This document shows positions 46,241 through 55,335 of a stretch of DNA of 64,000 bases, piece by piece. How positions within the stretch are numbered: position 1 is the stretch's first letter; the number at the start of each line of letters is the position of its first letter. The position numbers and the translations under genes were made by a program. The stretch is from Palleniella intestinalis (GTDB lineage Bacteria; Bacteroidota; Bacteroidia; Bacteroidales; Bacteroidaceae): NCBI RefSeq assembly GCF_013166595.1, contig NZ_JABKKG010000002.1, positions 434,001 to 498,000 on the forward strand, written 5' to 3'. The notes under the pieces were generated by a model. It saw only the letters and a program-made list of their open reading frames with translations, ran no database searches and was not told where the DNA came from.

Positions 46241-46375
46241 CTTCTATTAATCCGTCATTATCAAAATACTCAATAATCTGAATGAATCCGCAGAATCAGT
46301 ATGAGACTATAAACAACAAATGGCGAAATTGAAGTTTTTTCATCCTATCATGTGTTGATTATCAAAAAAATACAT

Positions 46376-46458
46376 TACCTTTGCATAAGATAAGCTGCAC
46401 CTCGGCTATTTCAAGTAAACTTGATTGCGCTCGGTTTGCATTACCTTTGCAGTTGTAA
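46376..46458 (+). promoter_or_regulatory. promoter-hairpin repeat, copy B (upstream of flavoprotein gene)
   Basis: TACCTTTGCATAAGATAA at the left and TTACCTTTGCAGTTGTAA at the right flank a core with GCTGCACCTCGGC, the perfect palindrome arms TCAAG / CTTGA, and GCTCGGTTTGCA. The right TACCTTTG box is ~55 nt before the ATG at 46506. It occupies part of the 318-bp gap after the surface operon. Confidence 0.75.
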
Positions 46459-46505
46459 CCTGTTTATCAAAAAAGTATAAGGACAAACATAAAATACAAG
46501 AAAAT

Positions 46506-47084
46506 ATGAAGAAACTTATAGTCATCGACGCATGTATGCGTGACGGAGAATCACGTACAAGAAGGATTCTTGAACCTTTGGTAAAGGAACTTGGCAAGAG
46601 ATATGAGACAGAAACCATCGTGCTTGACGGTGAAGACTATCAATCCGTTGGCAGGAAAGTGCTTGCAGAACGCAGCAATGGCTATGTGCCGGAAGAGGTT
46701 GCAGAGCAGGCAAGGCGCATAGCCGAAGCGGACAGGTTAGTGATTGCTGCTCCGTTCTGGGACATGAGTTTCCCTGCCATCCTGAAGGTTTTCATTGAGA
46801 ACATGTCCCTGTTCAACATCACTTTCAAGGACAACGGCACATATTTCGAGGGACTCTGCCGCTGCGAGAAGGTCCTCTACATCACCACACGTGGCATGAA
46901 TGTCCGCACAGGCGACCCTATCGAGGCTGCCACTCCTTACATCAAGGCTATAGGCGCACTGTGGGGACTTGGCGAACTCTTCACCGTCGCTGCCGAGAAC
47001 CTTGATTACAGCACTCCGGAGGAGATAGACGCACGCATCAACGCCGCCATCGCCGAAGGTCTGGAAATCTGCAAAGATTTCTGA
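46506..47084 (+). CDS. flavodoxin-like NAD(P)H oxidoreductase (azoreductase type)
   Basis: 192 residues from the ATG at 46506 (MKKLIVIDACMRDGESRTRR). SRTRR at the first loop binds FMN phosphate; DRLVIAAPFWDMSFPAILKV near 78 and TTRGMN near 123 match the flavodoxin-2 fold of FMN-dependent NADH azoreductases and quinone reductases. They move two electrons from NAD(P)H to quinones or azo dyes. An open frame runs 27 codons upstream through the promoter repeat and should be ignored. No operon partner. Confidence 0.88.
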   Translation: MKKLIVIDACMRDGESRTRRILEPLVKELGKRYETETIVLDGEDYQSVGRKVLAERSNGYVPEEVAEQARRIAEADRLVIAAPFWDMSFPAILKVFIENMSLFNITFKDNGTYFEGLCRCEKVLYITTRGMNVRTGDPIEAATPYIKAIGALWGLGELFTVAAENLDYSTPEEIDARINAAIAEGLEICKDF

Positions 47085-47166
47085 GAAATCTACAATTAGG
47101 GATGTGTAGCATTGTAATAAAGTAAGTTGTGTTGTTATGCTCCTTTTGATTGTTCTATAATAAATG

Positions 47167-47214
47167 AAATCATGCTGAAATGGTTGCATTGTTATAATCA
47201 TTCCAGCATGATTT
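47167..47214. terminator. hairpin after the flavoprotein gene
   Basis: Arms AAATCATGCTGAAATG (47167-47182) and CATTCCAGCATGATTT (47199-47214), 15 of 16 paired. No clear T-run, so the terminator role is uncertain. It lies in the convergent gap 47085-47304. Confidence 0.5.
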
Positions 47215-47304
47215 TGAAATATTCCAATGACTTGGCTTTGGAGCAACAATGATTAAAGAGTTATACATTCAAGATAGAAGTGCAATTTTCTTGACTGTAT
47301 ACTT

Positions 47305-48513
47305 TTACAACTCGTCCATCATCAAAAAGGTTCTGAGTCCAAGGTGCGTCAGTCCATTGTCATCACTCTTGGTTACGAGCGGTGTCATGGAGATAACATA
47401 CTTCGGATAATTGTCCTTGATAGATGCCAGATTTCCGAACTCACGCTTATATGTTTCTTCGTCTGCAATTATGTAGGAAGCTTGTACATAAAAACGCTTG
47501 CCACCTTTCTTTGAGCAGACAAAGTCGATTTCTCCTGCCTGAAGCTGACCAACCGTAACCTCATACCCCATTCGTATCAGTTGCTGATAGATGATGTTCT
47601 CCAGAATCTTCTCGATGTCACCTTCACGATTGCCACCGACAAGTGCATTACGAAGACCATGGTCCTCAAAGTAGAATTTGTCATTGCTGTCAAACAGCTT
47701 CTTTCCATGAATGTCATAGCGATTGACCTTATGGAGAATATACGCCTCTGAGATGTACTTGATATATTCGATGATGGTCGATGCCGTAATCGATTGTCCT
47801 TGCGACTTCATGTACTTGGCTATGCTTGTAGCAGAGATTATCTTGCCGATATTATCAGCAAGGAAGCGTGTGAGGTTTTCAAGAAATACTACATTACGTA
47901 TCTTGTTGCGTAGGATGACATCCTTCAAGAGTACGGTGTTATAGATGTCCTTCTGATACTCACGAGTATCGTCTTCATCAAGTCCTATCTTCACCAAACC
48001 GGGAAGACCGCCATACTGGATGTATTTGGCGAGCGAGTCATCTGAGTCCTGGAGCTTGTGGAACTGCAGGAACTCTTCATAGCTAAGCGACTGGATGTAG
48101 ATTTCCTTGTATCTGCCACCTATAAGCGTGCTCAGATCGCTACTCAGCATCTTGGCATTAGAACCTGTTACAATGACTTCGGCATCAGGTTCAGTGCAGA
48201 AACTGCGAACTGTACGTTCAAACATCTCGATATCTTGAATCTCATCCACGAGAATGTAGTTCATCTTGCCCTTCACCCATTTGCTCTTGATGTACTCGTT
48301 CAAATCTTGATAGTTATGAATGAAATCAAACTGTTCCTTCTCCTTATCCACATAGATGATATTGTTGTTATCATCTTCCTCCTTGATTGAACGAATCATC
48401 TTCAGCGTATAGCTTTTACCAACACGTCTCTGACCGACAAGAACAATTATGTAGTCCTTGCCAAGATACTTTTCTATTTGGTCGATGTATCTCTGTCTTG
48501 GGAGTATGTTCAT
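47305..48513 (-). CDS. AAA ATPase with DUF4143 domain
   Basis: 402 residues. Walker A GQRRVGKSYTL near 27 and Walker B ILVDEIQDIEMFERTV near 87 are followed by TGSNAKMLSSDLSTLIGGRY (sensor region). The C-terminal ~200 residues are the DUF4143 PD-(D/E)XK-like domain, with QLQAGEIDFVCSKKGGKRFY keeping the D and the aromatic/basic strand (VQASY replaces the usual E-x-K with Q-x-S). This large family is common on prokaryotic chromosomes and islands; the role is unknown. A lone gene with AT-rich sequence. Confidence 0.88.
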   Translation of the reverse strand: MNILPRQRYIDQIEKYLGKDYIIVLVGQRRVGKSYTLKMIRSIKEEDDNNNIIYVDKEKEQFDFIHNYQDLNEYIKSKWVKGKMNYILVDEIQDIEMFERTVRSFCTEPDAEVIVTGSNAKMLSSDLSTLIGGRYKEIYIQSLSYEEFLQFHKLQDSDDSLAKYIQYGGLPGLVKIGLDEDDTREYQKDIYNTVLLKDVILRNKIRNVVFLENLTRFLADNIGKIISATSIAKYMKSQGQSITASTIIEYIKYISEAYILHKVNRYDIHGKKLFDSNDKFYFEDHGLRNALVGGNREGDIEKILENIIYQQLIRMGYEVTVGQLQAGEIDFVCSKKGGKRFYVQASYIIADEETYKREFGNLASIKDNYPKYVISMTPLVTKSDDNGLTHLGLRTFLMMDEL

Positions 48514-48851
48514 ATTTCTTATACTTAATATTTTTCACAAAACTACTATTTTTATTCAATATAAAAGATAAAAGATATATTTTTCTTTGTTTTGCACGTT
48601 ATATTTAACACTTACACATGATTTTACTCAACTTTGGATACCAAAGTTGAGTAAAATCATGTGTAAGTGTTGCTAACTCATCCGAATTATTCTCTATGGT
48701 TTTACGTTTCCCATGTAGTCGCTGCCCTTATCCCATGTACTTATTGATTATGCGTAACAAGTAGCTACAGTGCTGAAAAATGCTCACTTTCACAATGTCA
48801 CCAATATAATGACCATATTGCACATCAACATGCAATTTTCTCTATAATGAT
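48514..48851. other. gap containing a perfect 31-bp inverted repeat
   Basis: 338 bp upstream of the minus-strand ATPase gene and downstream of mnmE. Apart from the repeat at 48607-48671 I see no gene or motif. Confidence 0.7.
48607..48671. repeat. perfect 31-bp inverted repeat with 3-nt loop
   Basis: Arms 48607-48637 and 48641-48671 are exact reverse complements (ends AACACTTACACATG...CAACTTTGG), loop ATA. No T-run on either side. The length is well beyond a normal terminator. Confidence 0.95.
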
Positions 48852-50132
48852 TCACTTTCCGATGCAGAAATGAGAGAAGATATTTCCCAACACCTCGTCG
48901 GGAGTGATTTCACCACCGACGATTTCGGAAAGGTGAGTGATGCACTGGCGGAGGTCCTCCGAAACAAGGTCGCCACTTATGCCAAGTGCAAGGGAGTCAA
49001 GGGCACGGCAGATGTCTTCTGAAGCGAGGTCAAGGGCTACCTTATGACGCTGATTGGTAATCAAAAGGGAATCGGAGGCACTGTTCTCCGTGCTGCGGAC
49101 AGTGTCAACAAGCCGGTGTTCCAACTGCTCGATGCCTGTTCCGGTCAGTGCGGAGAACTCATCGGTCTTATTCGTTATGCGGATGATATGCTGACCGTCC
49201 AAAGGAGAAATGTCGGCAAACGGCACTCCAGGCTCTGTCAGAAGGATGACAATCTGCGCTTTCTCTGATGCTTTCAGTGAACGCTCTATGCCCATTTTCT
49301 CTATTGTGTCCTCTGTCTTGCGTATGCCTGCGGTATCTATAAAGCGGAACAGATGACCGTCAATGGTGATAGTGTCCTCGATGATGTCACGTGTCGTTCC
49401 CTGTATATCCGAGACGATGGCACGGTCATCACGCAAAAGGGCATTGAGCAAGGTTGACTTTCCCACATTAGGTGCGCCAATGATAGCGACAGGAGTGCCA
49501 TTCTTTATCGCATTGCCTTGCTCAAAACTACCTGAAAGACGGCTGATTTCCTTGCTTATCTGCCGGGCTATTTCCACCAGTTCCCCTCTGTCCGCAAACT
49601 CCAAATCCTCATGGTCAGAGAAGTCAAGTTCGAGTTCAAGCAACGAGGTCAGGTGCAGCAGCCTGTCGCGAAGCTCACGCAACTTCTGTGAGATACCGCC
49701 ACGCATCTGTTGCATCGCCACCCGATGCTGTGCGGCATTCTGTGAAGCGATGAGGTCAGCGACAGCCTCAGCCTGCGACAAATCCATCTTTCCATTGAGG
49801 AAAGCACGCTGTGTGAACTCGCCGGGACCAGCAAGTTCACAGCCATTATCGACAAGCAACTGCAGGATTTGCTTGAGAATATAGCTCGAACCATGGCACG
49901 AAATCTCCACAGTGTCCTCACCTGTATAGCTCCGTGGCGCACGGCATACAGAGACAATGACATCGTCAATGTCCGTTATCCGGCCATAATGCATGGTGTA
50001 ACTTCCGGCGGAAGAAATATCCTTGCTGAAGATTCTGTTTACTATATCTATAGCCTCAGAGCCTGAAACCCTGACAATTCCGACCGCACCACCTTGTGCC
50101 GTCGCTATCGCACAAATTGTTTTCATTGACAT
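48852..50132 (-). CDS. mnmE: tRNA uridine-5-carboxymethylaminomethyl modification GTPase
   Basis: 426 residues. The N-terminal THF-binding domain has GAVGIVRVSGSEAIDIV and GPGEFTQRAFLNGKMDLSQA. The inserted G domain has GAPNVGKSTLLNAL (G1), DIQGTTRD (G2), DTAGIRKT (G3) and NKTD (G4), with a rather short G5 region. The C-terminus ends FSHFCIGK with the catalytic Cys. With MnmG it modifies the wobble uridine of several tRNAs. About 30 residues shorter than the E. coli protein, mainly in the G domain. Confidence 0.96.
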   Translation of the reverse strand: MSMKTICAIATAQGGAVGIVRVSGSEAIDIVNRIFSKDISSAGSYTMHYGRITDIDDVIVSVCRAPRSYTGEDTVEISCHGSSYILKQILQLLVDNGCELAGPGEFTQRAFLNGKMDLSQAEAVADLIASQNAAQHRVAMQQMRGGISQKLRELRDRLLHLTSLLELELDFSDHEDLEFADRGELVEIARQISKEISRLSGSFEQGNAIKNGTPVAIIGAPNVGKSTLLNALLRDDRAIVSDIQGTTRDIIEDTITIDGHLFRFIDTAGIRKTEDTIEKMGIERSLKASEKAQIVILLTEPGVPFADISPLDGQHIIRITNKTDEFSALTGTGIEQLEHRLVDTVRSTENSASDSLLITNQRHKVALDLASEDICRALDSLALGISGDLVSEDLRQCITHLSEIVGGEITPDEVLGNIFSHFCIGK

Positions 50133-50274
50133 AATAGCTGCTTAACTTTTTATCTTTCTGCTCGCCGCAATCCTCGGCAAACAGACGACAAAGTTACGAA
50201 AATTTTCTCGAACTATGAATTTTTGCTTGTGTTTTTTACTTTTTAGTACTGCATGTGTAGAGAGAATAATCAGG

Positions 50275-50394
50275 CATTCCCTCATGAAATGTGTATGATT
50301 TGCCTTACATTCCCTCATAAAATGTGTATAAAATCCTTTGTATTCCCACTTAAAATGTGTATCTTTGCACAGCATTCCCTAATGACAAGTAAAA
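50275..50394. promoter_or_regulatory. array of four direct repeats over the DUF3791/DUF3990 promoter
   Basis: Repeats (consensus CATTCCCTCATRAAATGTGT) begin at 50275, 50308, 50341 and 50373, i.e. 33, 33 and 32 bp apart, close to three helix turns. The third overlaps the -7 box TATCTTTG (50360-50367); a TTTG at 50337-50340 is 19 nt upstream of it. This looks like an autoregulatory operator. Confidence 0.7.
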
Positions 50395-50405
50395 AAATCA
50401 CAGCC

Positions 50406-50630
50406 ATGAACAAGAAAGAAATATCTGCCCGAATTGAATATGTGGTGGCATGTGTCGGAGCATTTGCCCAACACTACAAGCTATCCAACCAACAGGCTTA
50501 CGCCTATTTGCGCCGTTTCTCCGGCATAGATTTCCTGCTTGATTGCTATGCTGCCGAACACACTCTCTCCATTGACGATGCGGTCTCTGACCTGCAAGTG
50601 CTCTGCAGACGGAAAGGAGGCAAAATATGA
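50406..50630 (+). CDS. DUF3791-family protein, first copy
   Basis: 74 residues, start MNKKEISARIEYVVACVGAF. A helical protein with AQHYKLSNQQAYAYLRRFSG, as in DUF3791. These small proteins often precede DUF3990 genes. The ATG at 50406 fits a short leader from the -7 box at 50360; an ATG at 50382 is the alternative. Its stop overlaps the next gene by 4 nt (ATGA). Likely an antitoxin-like or immunity partner by position. Confidence 0.82.
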   Translation: MNKKEISARIEYVVACVGAFAQHYKLSNQQAYAYLRRFSGIDFLLDCYAAEHTLSIDDAVSDLQVLCRRKGGKI

Positions 50631-51115
50631 TTCGGCTCTACCACGGTTCAAACGTGCTCATTGACAGGATTGATCTCTCCCGAAGCAAACGTGGCAAAGA
50701 TTTCGGGAAAGGTTTCTACCTCAACGCCAATGCCGACCAAGCTATGGCTATGGCTGTCCGTACAGCCAGATTCCAAGACGAAGGGCAACCAACATTGTCA
50801 TGCTTTGAATTTGACGAGACAGCTGCGGCCGCTATGGGATTGAACATAAAAGTGTTTCCAGGTTACTCGGAGGAATGGGCGGAATTTGTTGTGATGAACC
50901 GCAAGAACAATTCTGGCACACCGTGCCATTCGTATGATATAGTAATCGGTCCGATTGCTGATGACACTGTGGGTGTGCAAATTCGCCGTTACATCATGGG
51001 ATATATGTCAGCATCGGCACTGGTTGAAGAGTTGAGATTCAAAGGAGACCATGCAGTACAATATTTCTTTGGTACTCCACGTGCCATTGAACTTCTTAAA
51101 CGTATTGAACTATGA
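50627..51115 (+). CDS. DUF3990 protein, predicted ADP-ribosyltransferase fold
   Basis: 162 residues. MIRLYHGSNVLIDRIDL has the HG of ADP-ribosyltransferase NAD sites; DFGKGFYLNANADQAMAMAV gives the G-x-G-F/Y-x-(S/N) strand and helix; EFVVMNR and YDIVIGPIADD follow. DUF3990 is placed with the ART-like superfamily from memory of domain surveys. If active, it would modify a cell target with ADP-ribose. It overlaps both flanking genes by 4 nt, so the three are a tight unit. No signal peptide. Confidence 0.8.
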   Translation: MIRLYHGSNVLIDRIDLSRSKRGKDFGKGFYLNANADQAMAMAVRTARFQDEGQPTLSCFEFDETAAAAMGLNIKVFPGYSEEWAEFVVMNRKNNSGTPCHSYDIVIGPIADDTVGVQIRRYIMGYMSASALVEELRFKGDHAVQYFFGTPRAIELLKRIEL

Positions 51116-51333
51116 CACAGGATATACAGTTTCAAATAGAATGCCTTGCGGCGGAACTTGCGGAAATGCTAATGGCAGAATATGGCTGGGACATACGCCG
51201 GGCTCTTGACGAACTATATGCTTCCACTACATTCGCAAAACTCAATGACCCTGAATGTGGCCTTTACTACCAAGGAGCTGTATATATATTCCAGTTCCTC
51301 AAATCAGAAATAGAAACAGGCAAAATCAGTTGA
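51112..51333 (+). CDS. DUF3791-family protein, second copy
   Basis: 73 residues: MTQDIQFQIECLAAELAEML, then AEYGWDIRRALDELYASTTF and KLNDPECGLYYQGAVYIFQF. Helical and acidic, related in pattern to the first DUF3791 gene though clearly diverged. ATG overlaps the DUF3990 stop. Two DUF3791 genes around one DUF3990 gene suggest a three-part system rather than a plain pair. Confidence 0.78.
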   Translation: MTQDIQFQIECLAAELAEMLMAEYGWDIRRALDELYASTTFAKLNDPECGLYYQGAVYIFQFLKSEIETGKIS

Positions 51334-51540
51334 ACAATTACTGGTAAGCCCCAACATACAGAATCATTCATTCTAATCTGCACATGTGGATTAAGAAGAT
51401 TACTGAGGATTATGCATAAGAATCGGCATGAATCTGCATGGGAAAGATATTTTTTTTCACGAAGATGACAAAGTGGGAAACATATCGTTATATTGGGATA
51501 TGATGTGGCTTTATTCATGGTTTCCATAACAAGAAGAATT

Positions 51541-51899
51541 AGAAAACTCACGGCATTTATACCCTCTGAGAATCGCGTACAGACTTTTTCGTAACGCGGA
51601 AAGCGAAAAAACGTATGGATTTTTTATTTTGGTATTACTTTGTAAATCAACGAGTTAACATCGTAAACACATTCGCGTGCACAAAAAAGCACTGCATTTC
51701 GTTACCTCTTCATGCGTTTTTGGTAATGAAATGCAGTGCTTTTCGTAACCTTTGGCAGTGTAAATGGTTACCTTTTGCCATGCCAATGGTAGCCTTTTAT
51801 CGAATTAATGACTATGGCCGGCATTGTGAAGCATGTTCTTTCGCCAAGAAAGACCTTGTTTTTCCTGTTATGATAAATAGGGCATTAGAAAACTCATGC
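51541..51899. repeat. ~360-bp dispersed non-coding element, copy 2
   Basis: Counterpart of 8696-9056 (see there). The central hairpin is 51685-51706 with 51722-51743 (AAAAGCACTGCATTTC...GAAATGCAGTGCTTTT), 21 of 22 positions pairing. GGTAACC-like motifs follow at 51745-51800. It fills much of the 721-bp gap 51334-52054; the 118-codon open frame across it is made of repeat and is not credible. Confidence 0.7.
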
Positions 51900-52054
51900 A
51901 CATTTTTCATGCGGAAATACGCCGTCTTTGACATGCTCTACAAATGTTTTTTGAATGACCGGAGAATATGATGTAGAACCTTGATACAGCATGATAGGAT
52001 GTTGCATCAATGCTCTTTGAGTGCCTTAAAAAAACAGCACTGCCCTGCCACAGA

Positions 52055-53497
52055 TTATTCCTCCTCATCCTGTTCTATGAGCTGCCGGTCGGCAGCCTTA
52101 AGCTGATATTTGCGCTTGGGGCTGCTCTGCGCACCATATTTTATGAGTTTTCTTGCAGCAACCTCTATGCTCTGACCTGACGGAGCAGTGACATTCTTCA
52201 CATCGTCAAAGGCCTTGCGAGTCCTGTCGAGCTGCTCTTCGACTTTCAGGAAACGCTCATAGAACAGCTGGACACGGTCGATGACAGTGTTCGCCGCCTT
52301 GACCATATTCTCCTGATTCTCAACCTGACGCACCTGGCGCCATGTCATCTCAAGCACACGCAGCATCATGTAGAGGTTCTGGCTGCCGGCAATGATGACG
52401 CCCTTGTCGTAAGCCTCTTTCCAAAGTGACGCATCATTTCCGAGAGCAAGCTGCAAGGCACTTTCCGAAAAGACATACATAAGCACGAAATCCAACTTTC
52501 CGCGCCCCTCACGGATGTAGGAACTGTAGTTCTTCTGCGACAGTTCCGTGACATGCTGCCTTACGGAAGCGATATGCCGGGTCAAAGCATCCTGACGTTC
52601 AGTGTCAGTCTCGGCATTGTGATAATCCTCGAAAGCCTTCAGCGACATCTTCGAATCGATGATGACATCACGGGAGTCGGGGAAGTGAAGAATCACATCA
52701 GGCACCATCCTGTGTCCGTCCTCCTCACTGTAAATAGCCCTTCCCTTTGCGTCCTTCATGGTCGTCTGCTCCTCAAACTGAGTTCCTTCTTCCAGTCCCA
52801 TGTCCTCAAGAAGCTGCTTCAGGCGCAGCTCTCCGAAGTTGCCCTGTGTCTTGTTCTTGCCCGTAAGTGCCTCGGCGAGTTTGTCGGCACGCTCTCCCAC
52901 CTCACGGCTCTGCGCTATGCTGGTCTTTATGGTAGCATCAAGGCGTACCATTGTCTCGGCATGCTCCTTGCCACTCTTCTCGACCACCTCACGCATCTGC
53001 GTGATGCCGTCCTTCAGAGGGTTGAGGATTGCGCTGAGCTGCTCCTTGTTATGGATGCTCAACTGCTCGGAACGCTCCTTTAGAATCTTCTCCGAAGCGG
53101 TGTTGATTTGCTCTTTGATGAGTGTCATCTGCTGCTCCATCTGCTTCTCATACATGGCTTTCTGCTCCGCAAGGCGCTCCGCAGACTCCTGTTTCAGCCG
53201 GCGATTGTCTTCCTCGAGCCTCCTGTTCTGTGCTGTCAGTTGCTCCGTGCGCTCCTGCAGAAGACTGCGTGCGGCAGTGTCCATTTGCTCTTTTACGAGC
53301 GTTAGCTGTTGCTCCAGCTGCCGTTCGTAGAGGGCTTTCTGTTCCGCAATGCGTGCTTCCGCCGATTGGTTGAGCCGCGACAGTTCGTCTTCAAGAGCAG
53401 TGATTTTGGTGTGTTCCCTGTTGTATCTGTTCCGCAAAACAATCCAACCGATTATGAAACCTTTCAGTATACCGACGAGTAGGTAGATTATTTCCAT
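52055..53497 (-). CDS. rmuC: DNA recombination protein RmuC
   Basis: 480 residues. One N-terminal membrane helix (IIYLLVGILKGFIIGWIVL), a long coiled coil to ~190, then the RmuC nuclease-like domain: TQGNFGELRLKQLLEDMGLE, VPDVILHFPDSRDVIIDSKM, and DFVLMYVFSE. It limits inversions and recombination at repeats in E. coli. The coiled coil has an internal duplication: AEQKALYERQLEQQLTLVKE near 51 and AEQKAMYEKQMEQQMTLIKE near 109. Interesting in a region so rich in inverted repeats. Confidence 0.94.
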   Translation of the reverse strand: MEIIYLLVGILKGFIIGWIVLRNRYNREHTKITALEDELSRLNQSAEARIAEQKALYERQLEQQLTLVKEQMDTAARSLLQERTEQLTAQNRRLEEDNRRLKQESAERLAEQKAMYEKQMEQQMTLIKEQINTASEKILKERSEQLSIHNKEQLSAILNPLKDGITQMREVVEKSGKEHAETMVRLDATIKTSIAQSREVGERADKLAEALTGKNKTQGNFGELRLKQLLEDMGLEEGTQFEEQTTMKDAKGRAIYSEEDGHRMVPDVILHFPDSRDVIIDSKMSLKAFEDYHNAETDTERQDALTRHIASVRQHVTELSQKNYSSYIREGRGKLDFVLMYVFSESALQLALGNDASLWKEAYDKGVIIAGSQNLYMMLRVLEMTWRQVRQVENQENMVKAANTVIDRVQLFYERFLKVEEQLDRTRKAFDDVKNVTAPSGQSIEVAARKLIKYGAQSSPKRKYQLKAADRQLIEQDEEE

Positions 53498-53587
53498 TGT
53501 TAATAAAGTGTATCTGAATTGATTAATGTTATATTTTCCGTGAATGTTTTCTTATCTATGTTAGTGCATAACCACTTCACAGATGAT

Positions 53588-53602
53588 TGTGGCTCCGCCA
53601 CA
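53588..53602. repeat. GTGGC-GCCAC palindrome
   Basis: TGTGGCTCCGCCACA, the same type as at 30474 and 30547, in the ~200-bp gap upstream of rmuC. Confidence 0.6.
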
Positions 53603-53695
53603 TTTTCAGAGGTCTCTCCAGACAACTTGCAGCACTATTACGAACGATGTGTTTTTTCATGCGGACATCCATGTTTTCCACATCGTCAGACAGTG

Positions 53696-54712
53696 TCAGT
53701 TGTCAGACTTGCGGGAATGTTCCTTCATGATGAACAGCATACCTATGGCTGCCCAGAAGAGTTCGCGCACACGGCAGATAATCGAGATAAATATGCCGAC
53801 TTCGGTGGTCATGCCCATTTGTGCCGAAGACATCACGAATCCTCCTTCCCTTCCTCCAAGTTGCAGAGGGAAAATGAACAGAAGGTTCGCGAAAAGCGAT
53901 GTGAATGAGAGTATCAGGAACGAGTGGACGAAGGTCAGCAGATTGGCTTCTCTGCCGAAAACCTGCAGGATGAGGAATATCTCGATGCACTGCAGCACTC
54001 TGCCTATGTACTCCAACAGCAGCGAGACATAAAAGCTCTTCCTGTTCTGCCCATGCAGTTCCGCTATCTGGCGGTCTATCTTGTGCAAGTCCTCGCTACG
54101 TGCAGAGTAGAATTTCTCTGCCCGTTTGCCAAGGAAAGGCAGTCTGCCGAGGATGCGCACTATCTTTGTCACCATACCTGTACGATAGCCTTTCATGAAG
54201 AAATATATCCCTGCAAGGCAGAACAATGCCATGGGAAGAATGATGAAATACGCTGTCGGAGAGAGAAGAATGGCAGGCTCTATGGCGACATAAAGCACCA
54301 ACGAGGTGAGCCAAAACAGGAAATGCGAGAACACATGCATCATGGAAAACAGCACCACAGACGATGTTGCCCTCTGCCCGCCGATATGCGGCGTCATGGC
54401 AAGAATCTTGTACGGCTCTCCTCCAAGCAGCCCGACAGGCGTTGAGTAGTTCAGGGCAAAGCCTGTGACAGTGAGCCTCAACAGCCGGAAGAACGACACA
54501 GGACAGTCGCCGGAGCCACGGATGATGACGCGCCATGACATCGTGTTCATCGCATACAGTCCTCCCCACAAGGCAAGGATTGCTACGAGACGGATGCCTG
54601 TGCGCTGCATGTCACGATAGAGTTCGGCGAAGGAGACGTCGAAGGTCAGGCACATGACGATAATAGCGGCTATGCCTATGGTCAGGAATATGTACTTTAT
54701 CTTGTCAGACAT
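53696..54712 (-). CDS. UPF0104 / LPG synthase-like transmembrane protein
   Basis: 338 residues with about eight membrane helices. ALNYSTPVGLLGGEPYKIL near 87 and LLFIFPLQLGGREGGF near 285 are the two half-site motifs of the UPF0104/YbhN/AglD family (the flippase part of lysyl-phosphatidylglycerol synthases). The soluble MprF-type domain is absent. Family members are thought to move lipid-linked groups or to help polysaccharide export; the substrate is unknown. Spaced 64 nt from the NUDIX gene upstream on the same strand. Confidence 0.85.
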   Translation of the reverse strand: MSDKIKYIFLTIGIAAIIVMCLTFDVSFAELYRDMQRTGIRLVAILALWGGLYAMNTMSWRVIIRGSGDCPVSFFRLLRLTVTGFALNYSTPVGLLGGEPYKILAMTPHIGGQRATSSVVLFSMMHVFSHFLFWLTSLVLYVAIEPAILLSPTAYFIILPMALFCLAGIYFFMKGYRTGMVTKIVRILGRLPFLGKRAEKFYSARSEDLHKIDRQIAELHGQNRKSFYVSLLLEYIGRVLQCIEIFLILQVFGREANLLTFVHSFLILSFTSLFANLLFIFPLQLGGREGGFVMSSAQMGMTTEVGIFISIICRVRELFWAAIGMLFIMKEHSRKSDN

Positions 54713-54776
54713 GATGGTTTTCTGTTGGTTTTCCTGTCATCAGAGAGTAGACAAAGGGGTGGCAAGCAACTGCTTT

Positions 54777-55313
54777 TCAGACGGCAGCGGCTTGCTTGTC
54801 GAGGAAATATCTTCTGTATTCCTCCTCAAAATTCGGTGTGAAGACATCATGCCCGAGGTTGCTTTCAATGTCCTCTTTCGTCCAGAATCGTCCACCGTCA
54901 AGCTCGCCCCTGTCGGGACAAACATCACCGTCATAGACAGTTGTGTGGACATAGACCAGCTCGCGCTCTATGTCGTTCTCATGCACATACATGTCAATGC
55001 GCCTCGGAACATAGTCCGTCATGCCCAGTTCCTCACGCACTTCACGCAGCAGAGCCGCTTCCGGAGTCTCCCCGTAGTCAATATGTCCGCCACATGCCGT
55101 GTCCCATTTGCCGGGCTGTATGTCCTTCCATTCCGGGCGTTTCTGCAGAAACAGCTCGCCTTTGCTGTTGAAAAGGTGCAGATGAACAACCGGATGCAGC
55201 ACTTTGCCGCCGTTATGCGCCTCACCGCGTGAGATGCTGCCGAGGACGTTTCCGGCAGCATCCACAATGGGAAAGAGCTCTTTTTTATTGTCTTTGTTCA
55301 TACATTTATTCAT
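54777..55313 (-). CDS. NUDIX hydrolase (isopentenyl-diphosphate isomerase-like arrangement)
   Basis: 178 residues from the ATG at 55313; ATG 55301 is also possible. The NUDIX box is GGHIDYGETPEAALLREVRE followed by ELG, near residue 80, with all metal-binding Glu present. PVVHLHLFNSKGELFLQKRP before it and NDIERELVYVHTTVYDG after it resemble the YfcD/IDI group. Substrate unknown, perhaps a nucleoside diphosphate derivative. The frame continues 64 codons upstream, but that part is a translation of the promoter-hairpin repeat (IFAKDKLHLGSFEQ). Confidence 0.88.
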   Translation of the reverse strand: MNKCMNKDNKKELFPIVDAAGNVLGSISRGEAHNGGKVLHPVVHLHLFNSKGELFLQKRPEWKDIQPGKWDTACGGHIDYGETPEAALLREVREELGMTDYVPRRIDMYVHENDIERELVYVHTTVYDGDVCPDRGELDGGRFWTKEDIESNLGHDVFTPNFEEEYRRYFLDKQAAAV

Positions 55314-55335
55314 GCTTTCGTTGTTAAATCGCAAT

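Noticed and set aside
50275..50394. possible replication origin iterons
   Set aside because: The repeats cover a promoter of a small operon and no replication gene is near, so an operator is the simpler reading.
51615..51971. 118-codon plus-strand ORF after the DUF3791 genes
   Set aside because: It is made of the dispersed ~360-bp element, including its hairpin, and has no family-like sequence or promoter.
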